A DNA stretch of 64,000 bases from Capillidium heterosporum (GCA_016630905.1 WBMQ01000001.1:1798001-1862000); one strand, 5' to 3'. Shown: positions 26,455 through 39,443, numbered from the stretch's first letter. A program made the numbers and translations. The notes: a model not told the origin generated them from the sequence alone.

Positions 26455-27900
26455 ATGACAACTACACTTCAGAAGCTCGAGCAGTCAGCCTCAAAGAGCT
26501 CCGAGAACTCGAATACAACGAGGAAAACCCACGGCCGAAGTAAATCAGGACCAATCCATAGAAAATTTAGTGTCACCTGTCTGGAAGATATACAGGCCCA
26601 CGACCCACTGCTAAAGCATCTCAACAAATCCAAGCAAGTCTACCTCTACGGAAAGTTACGGCCGGACGCTGCCCGCGAGCACCTAACTTCAAAGTTCGAT
26701 CCAGAAACAGTGGCTTCGCCTCTCAAAATCCCATTTAGCCTATATTCCCCAATCCCACTCAACGAACCGGTAGATCCTTCAGTCAATTCCGAAGACATAT
26801 ACTCCACAGCTACTTTGAAGGACCGATTCTCTAAATTACTTGAAGATAAAATCGAGGAAGTCGACAAGAACATCGAGGAATTCAACAATTTGGACTCTAC
26901 CAGTGAGATCTTGGACGAGCTGGAGTCGATAATTGAAGTTCCATCCCGAGCGAGCTGGCATCTCAGTGCATTGAACAATACATTCAACAAATTTAGCGGC
27001 ATTACCAAGAGACCAACCACCATGTTCAATCATACGATGCCGACTCCCTCCAAGTTGACTGAAAAGCGAGATAAAAGATCATACTCGTCCCCCAATTTGA
27101 CGATAGTAACTATCCCCGAAAGTAAAGAGGAGATCGAAGAGTACCTCAAGACACCCGATATGGGAAAGTACAAACAGATGGCTAACTCGACCTACTACCC
27201 AAGGGATACTGCAAGTAGCTGCAACCAAAGTAAGCAGTCCGAAGAAGTAAGTCTACCTATGGAATGTGGACCCTACGACAGTGCCTACATGTTTGGAAAC
27301 CCAACCCTATCGTCGACGAGCCTCCTTACATCAGCTTTAGACGAAGACATCTACACAGCCAAGTTCGGGCCCCAAGATATCAAAAAGTGGCGAGAAAGCA
27401 TGCTTTCTACGACAGGCTTGATTGATAAGCAATATATCGAAGATAGTGACCAACCGACTGCCCGCAGGATCCTTTCTCCAGTCAACGAGCACGGTGCTGC
27501 AGTTCGAACACACACCAAAAATGCTCTTTATGAACGTAAACCTACCAAATCCATTCTCAAAAAGAAATTGAGTTTGGAACTGCCTAGCTTCCTCAAGTTG
27601 AGTAAGAGTGCCGGCGACCAGCCCACAAACTTCAAGGACAGGTATTTTGAATTGAACGACGAGTACCTGAAAGCTAAGAACTACAGCTACAAGACGAGTC
27701 AGACCTACCCACCTAAATTTGATATTAACATCGGACTCGATATGCCCTATAAGAAGGAGGAGCCTACCTACTACAGGATTAGGCATCCGTTCAGTATTAG
27801 ATTTACTAGACCTCACTCCATGGTTGAAAGTACGTATAAGGGTACTACAATCCAGCCATTCAAGAACTTTTTGAAGGGGAGGGGTGTCGGTAACTTTTGA
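26455..27900 (+). CDS. Unrecognised 481-residue protein
   Basis: Intronless open frame with good coding character. The N-terminus is Ser/Thr-rich and basic (KTHGRSKSGPIHRKFSVT). The middle has acidic helical runs (EDKIEEVDKNIEEFNNLDS), and the C-terminus is rich in Tyr, Lys and Pro (PTYYRIRHPFSIRFTRPHS, ending GRGVGNF). There is no membrane helix, signal peptide or domain I know. Many Ser-Pro and Thr-Pro pairs and RRSYSSP-like sites suggest a phosphorylated, largely disordered protein. It may be cytoskeletal or cell-polarity related, but that is only a guess from composition. It converges on the DOHH gene. Confidence 0.75.
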   Translation: MTTTLQKLEQSASKSSENSNTTRKTHGRSKSGPIHRKFSVTCLEDIQAHDPLLKHLNKSKQVYLYGKLRPDAAREHLTSKFDPETVASPLKIPFSLYSPIPLNEPVDPSVNSEDIYSTATLKDRFSKLLEDKIEEVDKNIEEFNNLDSTSEILDELESIIEVPSRASWHLSALNNTFNKFSGITKRPTTMFNHTMPTPSKLTEKRDKRSYSSPNLTIVTIPESKEEIEEYLKTPDMGKYKQMANSTYYPRDTASSCNQSKQSEEVSLPMECGPYDSAYMFGNPTLSSTSLLTSALDEDIYTAKFGPQDIKKWRESMLSTTGLIDKQYIEDSDQPTARRILSPVNEHGAAVRTHTKNALYERKPTKSILKKKLSLELPSFLKLSKSAGDQPTNFKDRYFELNDEYLKAKNYSYKTSQTYPPKFDINIGLDMPYKKEEPTYYRIRHPFSIRFTRPHSMVESTYKGTTIQPFKNFLKGRGVGNF

Positions 27901-28243
27901 CTTTTGGATTACTATATAAACTAATTGGGAATTGTAAATAAAAGTATCGATATAGAGTTTTGAGTTTTGAATTTGCGTATATTTTTATTTTATGCAGTAA
28001 TGAATCGACCATGATTAATTTGAAGTAAAGTTTGTTTTAGCTTTTATTCGAGCATTAAAAGCTAAAGATAGCTTGCATATATTTCTCATTGATCAAATCA
28101 TCCTATCCTTAAACATATCTATAAATTTTAATGCTACATTAAACCTTAGATATCAATACAGCCCTCCATAAACTTTAAAGCCATTTGAAAATATATACTT
28201 TATTATGAAACGCAAACTCCTCTCTATCGACTTTGACTTTGAA
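27901..28243. other. Convergent intergenic gap
   Basis: Holds the 3' ends of two convergent genes. AATAAA-like signals (for example TAAATAAAAG near 27936) fit polyadenylation. Nothing else was seen. Confidence 0.5.
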
Positions 28244-29283
28244 TTACTCGACCTTGGCGTACTGGAACTGATCCGAGTTCTCATACTCATACATATCTAA
28301 CGCTACAATACAAGACTCTCTTACTACCCGCTCGTCATCTTGAGCGAACTTCTTGAGAACATCCAAGACTTCGGGCGTGGCTATAGATCCTAAAGCTTCG
28401 GCAGCTTCGTGTCTTACCATAGCAGCTTCTTGAGAGTTTTGTAAGCTTTGGACGAGGGCTGGCACCGAAGCTGGGTGCTGCATCTGCCCGAAGATGAAGG
28501 CGACTTCGTGTCTAAATAAGGCGCTGGGGTCCTGTAGACCTTCGGCTAGGGCCTATAAATTTTGGGAAATATGTGAGGATGTGGGGGATTGGGAAAAAGT
28601 TACCAGTACGGAGGCCTCTGTGTTGCGGTTCCGCAAAGCGAACATGGCTCTATACCTTTTGAATAAGGGGATGTTGACATCTAAGAGGATGGCCTTGAGA
28701 TCTTCAACCGATTTGTCTAGGAAAGCAGGTGGAGCTGGGTCAATGGAGTTGAAGTTGGGGTCTGATTCGGGCTTCTTGGTATTGGGGTCAGTATCAAATT
28801 TCAACTTCTCTATAGCTATCTCGCAGGTTTCTGAGACATCCTTGCTGGGATCTTTTAAAAACTCTTCGAGTAGAGGCAGGCAGCTAGGGTCTCCAATAGC
28901 AGCCATAGCTTCGGCAGCCTTTTGACATTTTAATAAAGTTTTAAAAAGTAGCTACCTCGTGTCGAACCATGGCCTCTTCATTAAGATCACGTAAAACTTT
29001 TTCCAGGTGAGGTAAAGCTGAAACTAATTTCATCTGGCCTAGGACGTAGGCTAATTCGTGTTTCAAAAGTGCAGAGTCGTCAGCAAAACCTAGATATTAC
29101 ATATATTAAATTGAAAGAAGGTGGGCTGGATAAGTTACCTTTAGCTACTATGGAAACCGCCTCATCGCTCTTTAACGCTTTCAACGAGAATAGGGCACGG
29201 AATCGTTCGGCTAAAGGCACTGGTTTGTCGCTGGAAGAAATACCTAGTAAAGTTGCTTCTAATTCTTGGTAGTTTATGGCCAT
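28244..29283 (-). CDS. LIA1: Deoxyhypusine hydroxylase
   Basis: Fe-dependent HEAT-repeat enzyme that completes hypusine on translation factor eIF5A. The spliced product has four His-Glu pairs in HEAT repeats: [35 protein letters not shown] and [11 protein letters not shown]. These are the iron ligands of the family and give the two-fold symmetric layout expected. The start [14 protein letters not shown] at 29283 fits family N-termini; an upstream ATG would add a long tail and is less likely. Three introns are evident: about 29094-29138, about 28925-28960 and about 28554-28605. All ligands are present and no frame break is seen. Confidence 0.95.
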
Positions 29284-30241
29284 TTCTTTTTCCTTCAGGT
29301 TGATTATTGGTAAGTTGTGTTTGTGAGTGAAGGGAATTGAAGTACTTATACTTTTTGCTTTCAACCTCTTGAGCTTCGAATTCTTGGACTTTTGCCTCTG
29401 GTTGGTTGCTTGTCAGCTTGGGATAGCGAAAAAGTTTGAAGGATAACTATTTATCAGATTGAATTGGATATTTTATCTGATGGTATATAGGAAAGTTCTA
29501 TTGAGTTTGTGTATCTGATGAAGTGGTCTATACTTGGAGCTGAAGGCTTTTTCGCCCAACCACTGGAAAGTTCCTATTACCATTAGTGCGAAATCAGGTG
29601 GTGATACAAAATATTGCCCTAAATTGATAGGAACAAGTGTACCTATTCCGTTTCAAATAAGATATACACTACCACATTTTCGAATATAGCAATGATTCTT
29701 TTACTCTTGATCAAAGAAGGTAGATCAATTACTTGTAGCAGTCCAACAGCCTTATTATATACACTTTATATTACCTTAATGTAATAAACTTGCCTAAAGA
29801 CTAAACTAGTAGCTATTACACCATCTCTCAAAAACCTATAGATTTGAACTTTTATTTTTTCTAAATAGACCTATTACTCGGCAATATATCTTCTCTACTA
29901 ATAACATCTACTACTTTTGTTCTATACGTTCAGTGACATTGCTGCTACTTTGGTAGTTAACTTTTCTATAGCGTGCAAGCCTTTACATACATTTTCAAAA
30001 TAGCCCAATCTCTACTACTGAAAGCACTTGCTAATGCTAAATGAAACTATAAGGTTAGGTAAGTGAAAAACAGCCAAACTAAACCTTTATATTAATATAC
30101 TACTTTACCCATCACAATCTATATCCAATTTAGAACAGCTATTATCTAAAGTAAGGCACCAGTTATTTCTGAATGAATATAACAAGAAACATAAAAGCAA
30201 TATATATAATAAATGAAAATGCCATCCCTATTAAACGCATT
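29284..30241. other. Intergenic, no gene seen
   Basis: AT-rich gap holding the DOHH promoter and the 3' UTR of the uL15m gene. No other feature was recognised. Confidence 0.55.
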
Positions 30242-31128
30242 TTAATTAGCCTTAGTTTCCACCTCTTCCTTCTTTGCCAAATATCCTCTATTCTCAGGGT
30301 TCGAGTAGTAAGCTTCATATAAAAAAGTTAATAAAAGTTATTACAAAATACAAAAATTACCTATATCCTTGCCCTTGGTAGGTCTAGCGAACTTGGGTAA
30401 GGTGTGGAATTTGTCAGGTCTGAGGTGAGCTCTTAAACCTAACTGGTTGAAATAGACAGTGGTCAAGCTACCGCCGTTGGCCTCTACAGTTTGGATAGCT
30501 TGCTTAGTAGCTTGGGAAACTTGGATATCAATTGGCTGGTTGAAGTACTCAGAACCCTAAATGAAAAATTGATTAGTTGGAATTGAGGCTACAAAATTGG
30601 TTACGTCGCCCAAAAGTTTTACACCATCCTTAAATTTGTGGATACACTTGGAGTCTAGTAAGTGCTTCAAAGTGATGGGCTTAGTAGGGTCCAAACGACC
30701 TAGTTCGATCCAACGTTGGATTCGGTTCATACGTAATGGCTTTCATGTCGTAGGCGTGACTAATAAATTAATAAAATTAATAAAAGCAGAATGAAATCAA
30801 AAATAATTGTAACTTACACGTTGGTAAAACCACGTTTGGGGGCCAACTTCTTGAGGGGGGTCTGACCACCTTCGAAGCCTAATTTGGGTTTCCCGTTACC
30901 AGTTCTGGCTTTCTGTCCCTTTTGACCGCGACCACAAGTCTTGCCATGGCCTGAACTACGACCTCTACCTACGCGCGTACGTTCCTGAGTTGCTCCTAAG
31001 TTGTCGCTGATGGTGTTCAATTTTATAGAGATTGAGGGTGCTGAAACTTTTAAGCTGAGGTTGCGAGTTGAATTGAGGGAAAATAATTTGGTTGCCCCAC
31101 TTAGCAAAGTTGACATGTTGGTGAGCAT
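30242..31128 (-). CDS. Mitochondrial ribosomal protein uL15m (Mrpl10-like)
   Basis: Large-subunit protein of the mitochondrial ribosome. It starts with a basic presequence ([20 protein letters not shown]), then the uL15 core: [36 protein letters not shown] and [19 protein letters not shown]. After an intron comes a segment with [19 protein letters not shown] and [10 protein letters not shown], then [20 protein letters not shown], and it ends [20 protein letters not shown]. Three introns are needed. One frame change in the second exon is resolved by one surplus base in a three-base run at 30741-30743 (minus-strand AAA between DM and KPLR). The identity is firm. The break is part of a wider pattern in this window. 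Confidence 0.93.
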
Positions 31129-32177
31129 CTTTTCTATAGTGGTCTACTTGTGTTTTCTTGTCTTCTATTTGGAGTTGGAAACTGACTCTTGTAAAACTGA
31201 CAAAGTAAATTCGCAACTCAAAATTTTTTGACCTTTTGCAAGTGATGAGATTTTCTAAAGCGCTTTATTATGCCAAACGTAGACGAATTAGATTCGAGGT
31301 ATATGAGTTTGTATACAGGAACTTAAAAATACGGATATATATATACCACTATTCTTAATACCAAAAGTGTGTATGTGAAGAGTTTGTAGATAATCTATAC
31401 ATAGTTTCCTTTCTTTTAAGTACGGAAATCGGACGTATATCAGGCAAGTAAACTTGGCTGATTTCAAAGTTTAGAAGAATGAAAGCATTAAGATGGATAG
31501 AAATAGAAATATATATAAACGTGAATATATAGTTGTATGTGCAGTATATTATACTAATAAGCTTTTAAAATATAAGTTAATACATTTATAGAATATCTAA
31601 TAAAGAATACAATCATCAAAAACTTAATAGTTTTGTACCTAGACCAAGGAAAAACTTCAAGACAAAAATATATACTCTAACGTCTATATCAAACTGTTTA
31701 TGGTTATAGATACAATATTCTAAACATCAGTACCATTTTCTATATATACGCTCGGAAGCTACTTACCTAAACCAGCCTAAAACTCCTAAAGGTATTAACT
31801 AATAGATTTTATTTTGTATCTGTACCCGAACCCGTATCGATACCCATACTGTACATCGCTATAAATACAAAGCTATCTAATACCTTCTTCCAATTATACA
31901 CTTTGTTCTATAAATTCGATTGAAGAAATAAAATATATACCTACATCCCTCTCTAGTTACGATTTTCAGATTCGAAAACTAAATTTACGTGGGATAGGTA
32001 GTTTTATCCTACAGATTGATGCAGCTTTAAATTTTGAACCAACAGCTAATAAGAGTAATCGACCCCAACTCCAGGCATCTTTGAAGTAAAAGGCAGTCTG
32101 ATATAGGTAGCTGATAGGTATGAGATGAGATGGACGTCCTTACTAGATAGGATATCTAGATCTGGAGTTTAGCAACT
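31129..32177. other. Intergenic, no gene seen
   Basis: AT-rich gap with the promoter of the uL15m gene and the 3' end of Spt8. No RNA or repeat was recognised. Confidence 0.55.
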
Positions 32178-35089
32178 TCAACGGAACTTGACTTCGTAGA
32201 AAATGGCACTATTTGTAGAACTCCCTTCCCATCCTCGGTTCCCCGAAGTGGTGATGAGGTACTTGCCACTGGAGTCGAAAGCTAAATGTAACAAGTTAAA
32301 TGGAAATGTAAAAAAGAAAAAACCTACCTATCTGGGAAATGGTACCCATTTGATGCCCAGGTACCAGTTGAAAGGGAGCCAAAAAGCTAGTCGAAGCTTT
32401 GGGGTCGTCAAAGTGGTCCAAATTCCACATGCGGAAGTTGTCGAACGAACCTATCGCTAAAAAGTTTCGTGTCGGATGAAAAGCTACCGCACTTACCGAA
32501 CCTGAATTCTTGGGTAGTTTGAGAGTGCGCGAGTACTCTCCCTTGCGTAGATCATAGCAGTCAACCGTATTATTTCTTCGTCCCGTGTAGATGATATTGC
32601 CATCTGTGTTGAAGCACGAGCTTGTGGCCCACTTGGGGCACCCAGTTGGGGGCTCAATATGGAACTTGGAAGCTGTAGGGTCACGTAGGTCCCACAAATT
32701 GGAGCGACCGTCGATAGAGGTAGTTAATAGTAGAGGGCTGGCATCATTGGATCCACTGGTGGGCTTGACAGTTGATGGAACTGATCTGGTTAACGTGTCC
32801 AGCTAGATCTTGAAGCTTGGTACCGGTGTTGAGGTCCCAAATCTAACTTAGGTCAGTAGCTTATCGAAATTAAACCAACTTACCTTGATCATCTTATCCC
32901 AGGATCCAGTAACCGCTTTAACTTCATTTTCCAATGGCTTTATTACTGAGACGGTCGAAGTGTGCCCCTTCAAAGCTAAATGACACTTCCCTTCATCGAA
33001 CCTAACTGTAGATAAATTGACATCTCCATTGGACTGCCCTGATAGACACCACACCGCTCTAGAGTGGAGGTATAGCGAAAGTACTGGTGAGAACCTGCTG
33101 TCGAATTCAGACAGCGTCGAAGATGGTAATGGTGTAGAGCTTGGGTGCAGCTGGTTATCCCAGTAGGATAAAAGTACACCAGCTTTACTGCATACGTCGA
33201 TGGTGGCGTGTCTCTGACTAGCAGTTAAAGGGAGTTTACCGTTGATGGAGTCGAAAAAGTCGTACTTGCGTATAAAGCCATCGTCCGATCCCAGTACGAT
33301 CCAGCGCATGTCATTAGTATGGCTTAACCCGTTGATCTGGACGGGGAGTTGGCAGGCGGCCTATTTCAGTGTTAATTAAATGGTTTCATAGAAGTTTAAA
33401 CTTTGGAAATAAACTAGATGTGTAGTAAAGGTATATGAAACTTACGATAGGGGAAACTTGGAATGATCGATCCACCGGGTCATCAACTTGCTCGTCGGTT
33501 GCCTTCTTCAAAGCACTGACAGACATTTCGACGTGGATAGGTGAAGTTGCACTAGGGGATTTGTCACCTAACGGTTTGACCGGTAGCAGTGTAGGGGCGA
33601 AATACCCATCCTTATCTTTGACTGGTGCCAGATGCAGCTCAGAAGTTGGCTTAACTGGAGCTACAGCGATTGGCTTTGAATCTACGGTGACCGGTTGGGT
33701 TGGGGTGGGCGTAGGTAGTATTTTAGGAGCTATCTCTGGGAGTTTGGAGGTGCTTTTGACACCAGTGTAAGATACCAAGGGTGCGTTTTTGTGGGATTCG
33801 GAGTTTGAGTTTACGTTCGCGTCCTTTGTTGAGTTGGTTGAACTCTGCGGGTTCGGCTTCGGGTCTTTAGCTGAACTTGTTACGTTACGGGTCTTCGAGT
33901 TGGGGTCTTTGATCAAACTAACTGGGTTACGTGGCTTGGGAGGTTTGGAGTTGAAAACAGAAGTAAGCGGTACAGCTTCACTTTTGGGTGGAGCGTTCTG
34001 TCCGACATTACCTGCTGAACTAACCACTGTAGTGCTTTGGGATGCGCCATTTTTAGATCCTGTTCCTTGAGATTCTTTTGCGGTGCTAGTTGATGGGTTC
34101 GAGGGCATAGGTAAAGGCATGACATTAATTTCGAATTCGGGTGCCTTACTGCCGGACTTACCTGAGCTTTGAGGAGCTTCAGCCGGACGCAAATTGGGTA
34201 GGTTGGGCAAAAAAGTCGATCCGAGTTGGGCTTTGCTCGGTACATCGTACTGCACGCGGTTGGAGATGGTATTGTATATGTTATTAGGGGTAAAAAATGG
34301 ACGTTGCATCAGATTTTGAGCTCCTGGCTGAGTAGTAAAGGCAGATTGATTGATGCTAAAAGTCTGTTGACTGTTGGGAGCAATTAAAGGTAGGTCTGGG
34401 TTTTGCTTCATACCAGTGCGCTGTCTCTTACTTTCATTAGTATTCGACGTACTTGTATTGGTAGTGGGCTGGATATTAAAAGAAGTGGTAACGAACTGAG
34501 GGAAGTTCACATTTTGCTGGGCAATAGGGACAAACGAATTACTTACCATAACCTTGGAAGTCGCTAACTCACCTCCAATACTGGGATATATTGGTATACC
34601 TTTTGTATTCGGCCTTAGGTTAGCATATTGATTACCTTGGTTAGTTGGCAAAAACGAGTTCTGGGGTTGAATATTCAGTAGTTTAGGATCGATGTACATT
34701 CCATTGTTATAGACAGCTGCCTGGGGTTTTAAATTTGGGGCAAAGATATTATTTACAGGTTTGGGCTTGATAGCCTTCGGCTTTGGCTTTGTTGACTTTG
34801 GTTCATTAGCTGACAAAGTACCGTTGGCATTGGTAGAAGTTGTAGTTTCCATGTGCTGCGAACTCCTTCGTTTCAGCGCTATCTGAGAAGTTGGTGGGAT
34901 ACCTTCTTGTACAGTTGGCTGCTTTGGTAAAATAAGAGCTTGGGCTGGCCGAATGGATTGGTTTGCTGATGGAGTCGACATGGGGAAATTTTGATTATTA
35001 GGAGATGTGCTAGTTTTGGAGTGGTTGAACTCTTCCTCTTCCGACTTGAAGTTCTTGATGCTTGGAGGTTTAAATTCAAGGCCGTCCAT
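32178..35089 (-). CDS. SPT8: SAGA subunit Spt8
   Basis: TBP-binding WD40 subunit of the SAGA coactivator. A long disordered N-terminus (about 550 residues, rich in Pro, Asn, Ser, Thr and Lys) precedes the propeller. The propeller opens with DMRWIVLGSDDGFIRKYDFF, SINGKLPLT and GVLLSYWDNQ, the hallmark of Spt8. Further repeats are LKGHTSTVSVIKP, AVTGSWDKMIKVW, LAGHVNQISSI, IGSFDNFRMWNLD and YLITTSGNRGWEG, ending FYEVKFR. Three introns lie at roughly 33340-33450, 32860 and 32300. One frame change near 32761-32763 (minus-strand CCC) is resolved by one surplus base. The long N-terminus is larger than I recall for yeast Spt8; its role is unknown. Confidence 0.9.
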
Positions 35090-36241
35090 GTGTAAAAATA
35101 ATGTACGCTGTATGCTATCGAATGTTTAGTCTACAAATAGCTACGATTAATTGGTATAAAACGGAATATGTGTTGGAAATAAAATAAACAGAATAAAGCT
35201 AAAACTCGTAAATGGCAAATACTAAATAGTGAAAACTCAATGTATATAAAATGAGATGTATATATGAATTCTATTTAAACATACCTTTTTCAAGCCAACT
35301 CAAGCTATAGAATCGGTCTGAAGTTGATTAAATACACCAAATTATCTAATTCTTTCTAATTTGCACAAACCTCTAATAAATTATTTCCTAAATAGGAACA
35401 GGCTGCAAACTATGATGAATGCTATTATTCGGTCAAGCCAATATTAGTTTGTATACTGCTATATAAATTAGAAAATTGTAAACACATATGCCAAGCACCA
35501 TATTTATAGTAAACTTATTGGCTATATATTAAGAAATAACTTCCATATATCACTAAGCTTTCTATGGCTTTTTAGGGACAATAATCTATATTTTCTATAT
35601 TATTTGACTACCTTCCTTATAGACTGTTTTATCACCTATTTGAATAGCGAATAAATTTTTGATACTTATCAAAAGCGACTATTTTTACGCTTTATATTTG
35701 TTTTGATTTAGCTTACTTTGTAGATATATATCTAACTTTGTAGTCTATTGTGAGAACCCACCTAATTGAAGGGGTTTTGAGGGTCAAAGAATATCCGACT
35801 AGCACTTTCCCTAGAAATATCGACGCACTTTTATAACCTGATTTGGCTCGAATTTATAGGAAATTTTGCTGGCAACCCAACAACACTTTAATTGAACATT
35901 TGATTATAGTTAGTATAGTAAATTTTGAAATTTTCTTATAGCATGGGAAGTAAAGTCTAAGACTTGCATTCCACATCACTTTTTACCTTATCGTACCTGA
36001 TCTGACACTAAAACCTTAGCCAGCTTCCTTTAAAGTTCGAAGCTTAGTATTTCAACCTTCCATCCACCAACTTTAAACAAATACAGTCCAAACATTAGTA
36101 GCATTCTCTCTCATCTACAGCTCATTAAAAATACTACATTTTCTTCAAATACATTGCACCAAAACATATAACAAGAAATTAGTTATAAGAAATATAGGAA
36201 TAATTTTATTGGTCAAAATCATCTTCTCCAGTCTTGCCAAA
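35090..36241. other. Intergenic, no gene seen
   Basis: Contains the Spt8 promoter and the 3' UTR of the receptor gene. Only short open frames are present. Confidence 0.55.
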
Positions 36242-37811
36242 CTATAACAGCAAGGTAACTTGACCTTCGTTTAGCAAGTTGGTATCGACCCACTCATTTT
36301 GAGACCGGTTGTTGATATGCCAGGAGTGAGATCTTGAAATAGCGGTATCTGTTGTAGGGAAGGTATCGGTAAATCGAACCAACCCATTGTTCTCTTCAGC
36401 ACTGCGGTGCCCGTTAATATCCAAGTCGGTATCGATTCTAGTCTGGGTCATGGGATGGGTCAAGGTAGGTCGTGTCAATGGTAATGCATTTACATCCTCC
36501 GAATCTACTAACTGGATCGTATTGGACGATAATGAACGTATATGCTGGTTGGGTAGGGAACTGGATATTGGGGCCACTTGTTGGGGTGGCGTCTGATTTT
36601 GATTTAAGGAATCTTGGGAAGTCAGCTTGATGTTTGAAGTTTGGTTGTTGCGTCGTATTGATGGAGATATCAAAGGTGGGTAATACATGGCCGAGTTGGG
36701 TTGAGCAACTGTTGTTGCTGAGACCATTAGCTCGGGCGGGATGAACAATAAGTTGGAGTTGAAGAAGGACTGCGATACCTTACTTAGACGATGCTGGTGA
36801 TCGCGATTGGTGCCTTTTACCAAAAATCTGTAGACCAAGTTGTACTTCAATTTGCCAAAGAAGCCTAAATTATCCAAGTGTTGGTTGGTATAGTATCTAT
36901 TGATGATGAAGGATTTGAGGTCGGCGGCTATTTCAGGCAAAGCGGGGTCGAATAAAAATACAATAGCGTTGAGGATTCCGGCCGAGTAGCTGGGTACGTA
37001 GTAGATGTACTTGAGGAACAATGGCTTGCGACCTAAATTCAAGAGACTGATATTGGATGCTATGATGTAAGGAGTTTGGGTGATGACTGGGACCAGTGGG
37101 TAGAATACTAGTCTGCGGACTACTCGCTCCACCTTAGTTTGGATGGAGTCGCTGATACGGTCGACACCGGGCGATAACCCCGTGTTCAGCCTTGGCCCTA
37201 AGTTGGGCCCGATCCCCATGTCGCCGTGGAATCTTGTCAATTTGAGGACTACTTTGATGATCGTTATACCGCAGTACAGAATCCCTACCAGCTCCCAGAC
37301 CCCAATCATCAGCCAAAAAAGCAGCAAATTGTAAGGTAAGTCGACGATCTGGAACAAGGTACACTGGTCCATAGCCACCGCAATCACAGTAAACGGTAAG
37401 ATGATGACAAAGGCCTGCCAAAAAGGATGCCGCTGCGTAGAACTTTTCCGTCAGCCTAGGGTTGTGCTGCTGCTTCACGAACACCATCTGTAGGTTGTAG
37501 GCCATACCAACCGTCAGAAAGATGTAGGTCAAGTTGGAGATGTAGCCTACCGCCGTTATCAAGTTGCATTCGATTACCCTGCTCAAGCTTAGGTTGAGGT
37601 AGCTTATACCGCAGAAAATGGCGTCGGCCAAGGCTATCCACATGGAAAGTCGGAAGCTTAGCCGTTTAGCGGCTGTGCAGTCAAAATAGCTGGATAACCC
37701 AACTATGCTAACCACTAGAAAGGCACCTATTAACGAGATTGTGTTGACGGTATTTAGGACGAAATCTAGGGTATGCTGCTGGTCTAATTCTTCCGGTGTT
37801 AATGTTGACAT
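36242..37811 (-). CDS. Seven-transmembrane receptor, probable fungal GPCR
   Basis: An intronless gene of about 520 residues with seven hydrophobic helices: NTISLIGAFLVVSIVGLSSY, LSMWIALADAIFCGISYL, AVGYISNLTYIFLTVGMAYN, WQAFVIILPFTVIAVAM, LLLFWLMIGVWELVGILYCG, VPVITQTPYIIASNISLL and VPSYSAGILNAIVFLFDPAL. The third internal loop is basic, and a long polar C-terminal tail is rich in Ser, Thr, Asn and Gln. This order fits a G-protein-coupled receptor of the Git3/cAMP-receptor-like type, but the ligand and class cannot be told. A frame change between helices 3 and 4 is resolved by one surplus base in a five-base run at 37420-37424. Without it, the two halves would look like two separate genes. 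Confidence 0.75.
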
Positions 37812-39443
37812 TGTGTTTTGATATTAAATTGGTGTAGTTGGATGTTGAATGTAAATGGTGCCAAAACTACAAGATGCTGATGCTGCAATGTTGGTTTCGG
37901 TTCGTAAGCCGGAAAGTATAATTGAAGTTTCGATGCTGGTGTATAAGCTTGAATTTGAAGCTAAGCTAAGATGTAAAAATGAATCCCAGCTAGTGAAAGT
38001 GAAGTTGTCCTTATTAGATGCTATATTAATGGAATATGAGATTTCAGGTTCAATTCAAATTTGATACGAGCTCAAGCTAAAGTTAACCAAAAGCAAGTTT
38101 CTTGGGTTAAAATTTTTAAAGGGTGGGGTAAAGGTTATGGAGTCTCAAACTTACTAGCACTTTATTTCTTACAATTGGGTGTTCATAACGTGCCTTTTAC
38201 CTTGACAAATTAGAGTAGTTGGATGTGAAGTTTATACCAGCAGCTGCTAACGGCTATAAACTTGGGTTCGTGGTATATCAATCAATCCAGTTAAATTTTA
38301 GATGTTACGTTCAATTAGATAGTGGAGCTTTGGATGGCAGAATTGGAAATTCTACTTGAGATCAACTTCAACCGATATTCTTTATCTTTGTTTTGTGAAT
38401 TTTGCAGCAGCAAAGTTGTTTATTATTTCCTCTCCCTAGCAATTCGAACTAATAAATCAAATAAATGCCCTTGCAACTTCCGTAGAATCAATTTAATTCC
38501 CTTTTGAGGATGTGGTAAGGAGTATTCAAGTGCGAATTTTAACTGAAATTTCTGTCATTTGAATCTATCTACAGTATCAATATCTATTAAATGGCAATAT
38601 ATTGGCATACCTCCCCTCCAAATCCTTTCTATAAGCAATTTATTTATATACTTAAAAAGGAGTACCTGGCGAAAGCTTAATTTCAAGTCAAAGCCCAACC
38701 TGCTTGGACTGTATATTAGTATTAGACAAGACAGCACGGATTTGAGAGCATAGCTTAATATATGGATCAAAACTAAATGCTAATGTACATATTTGTTTCT
38801 AATCGATAGGTTTACTTCTTTTACAGATGTGCAATATAGAGTTAACTCTTTATAGATTTAAGAATATATTAATTTGAATCCTAGAATTGAAAGGATATTG
38901 GTATGTTGTAGCGGCTACCTTTAACCGTATATATGTTGAAAGTGGTTAGTCGACTTGTAATAATTCCACTTGTAAGGTAGGATGCTTGGGTTTATAGTAA
39001 TGGTGTGCTATATGGAGTCGGGATGACTAAGAATTTATCCTAAAGTTTCGATGCCTAAATTTGTGGCATTGGGCAACACTTTGTTATTAGGTGGGATGTA
39101 GATATAGTTGATGAAATAATTGAATCAGAAAAGGCACTATATATGCTCCTTTTTACATACATTCCTATATATAGTTGGGCTTTCCATGTATAAGCTATGA
39201 CGATTGGATAAATGATAGTATACCAACCATGAAAAGCAGCAGTGTTGGTAAGCCAGTTCAATATAGTAAATGAACCAACACCAATACATTATTTAAAGGA
39301 GAAGTGGTGCTATATGTAAAACTATTCTATCGAACGATTACATCAATTGTTATTATAGCCCAGCATTTATCTGAGATGCAAAAGAATTACTATATTTAAA
39401 TAAGTTTTTAAGAGACCACACAACAGGTGTATCTTGTAAATAA
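37812..39443. other. Intergenic, no gene seen
   Basis: Contains the receptor promoter region and AT-rich filler. The small open frames at 37855-38064 and 38559-38753 have no coding look. Confidence 0.5.

Noticed and set aside
33435-34070. Two plus-strand open frames inside the Spt8 N-terminus
   Set aside because: They are antisense shadows of the low-complexity Spt8 coding region.
37855-38064. 69-codon plus-strand open frame near the receptor start
   Set aside because: It has no recognisable protein pattern and lies in the likely receptor promoter.
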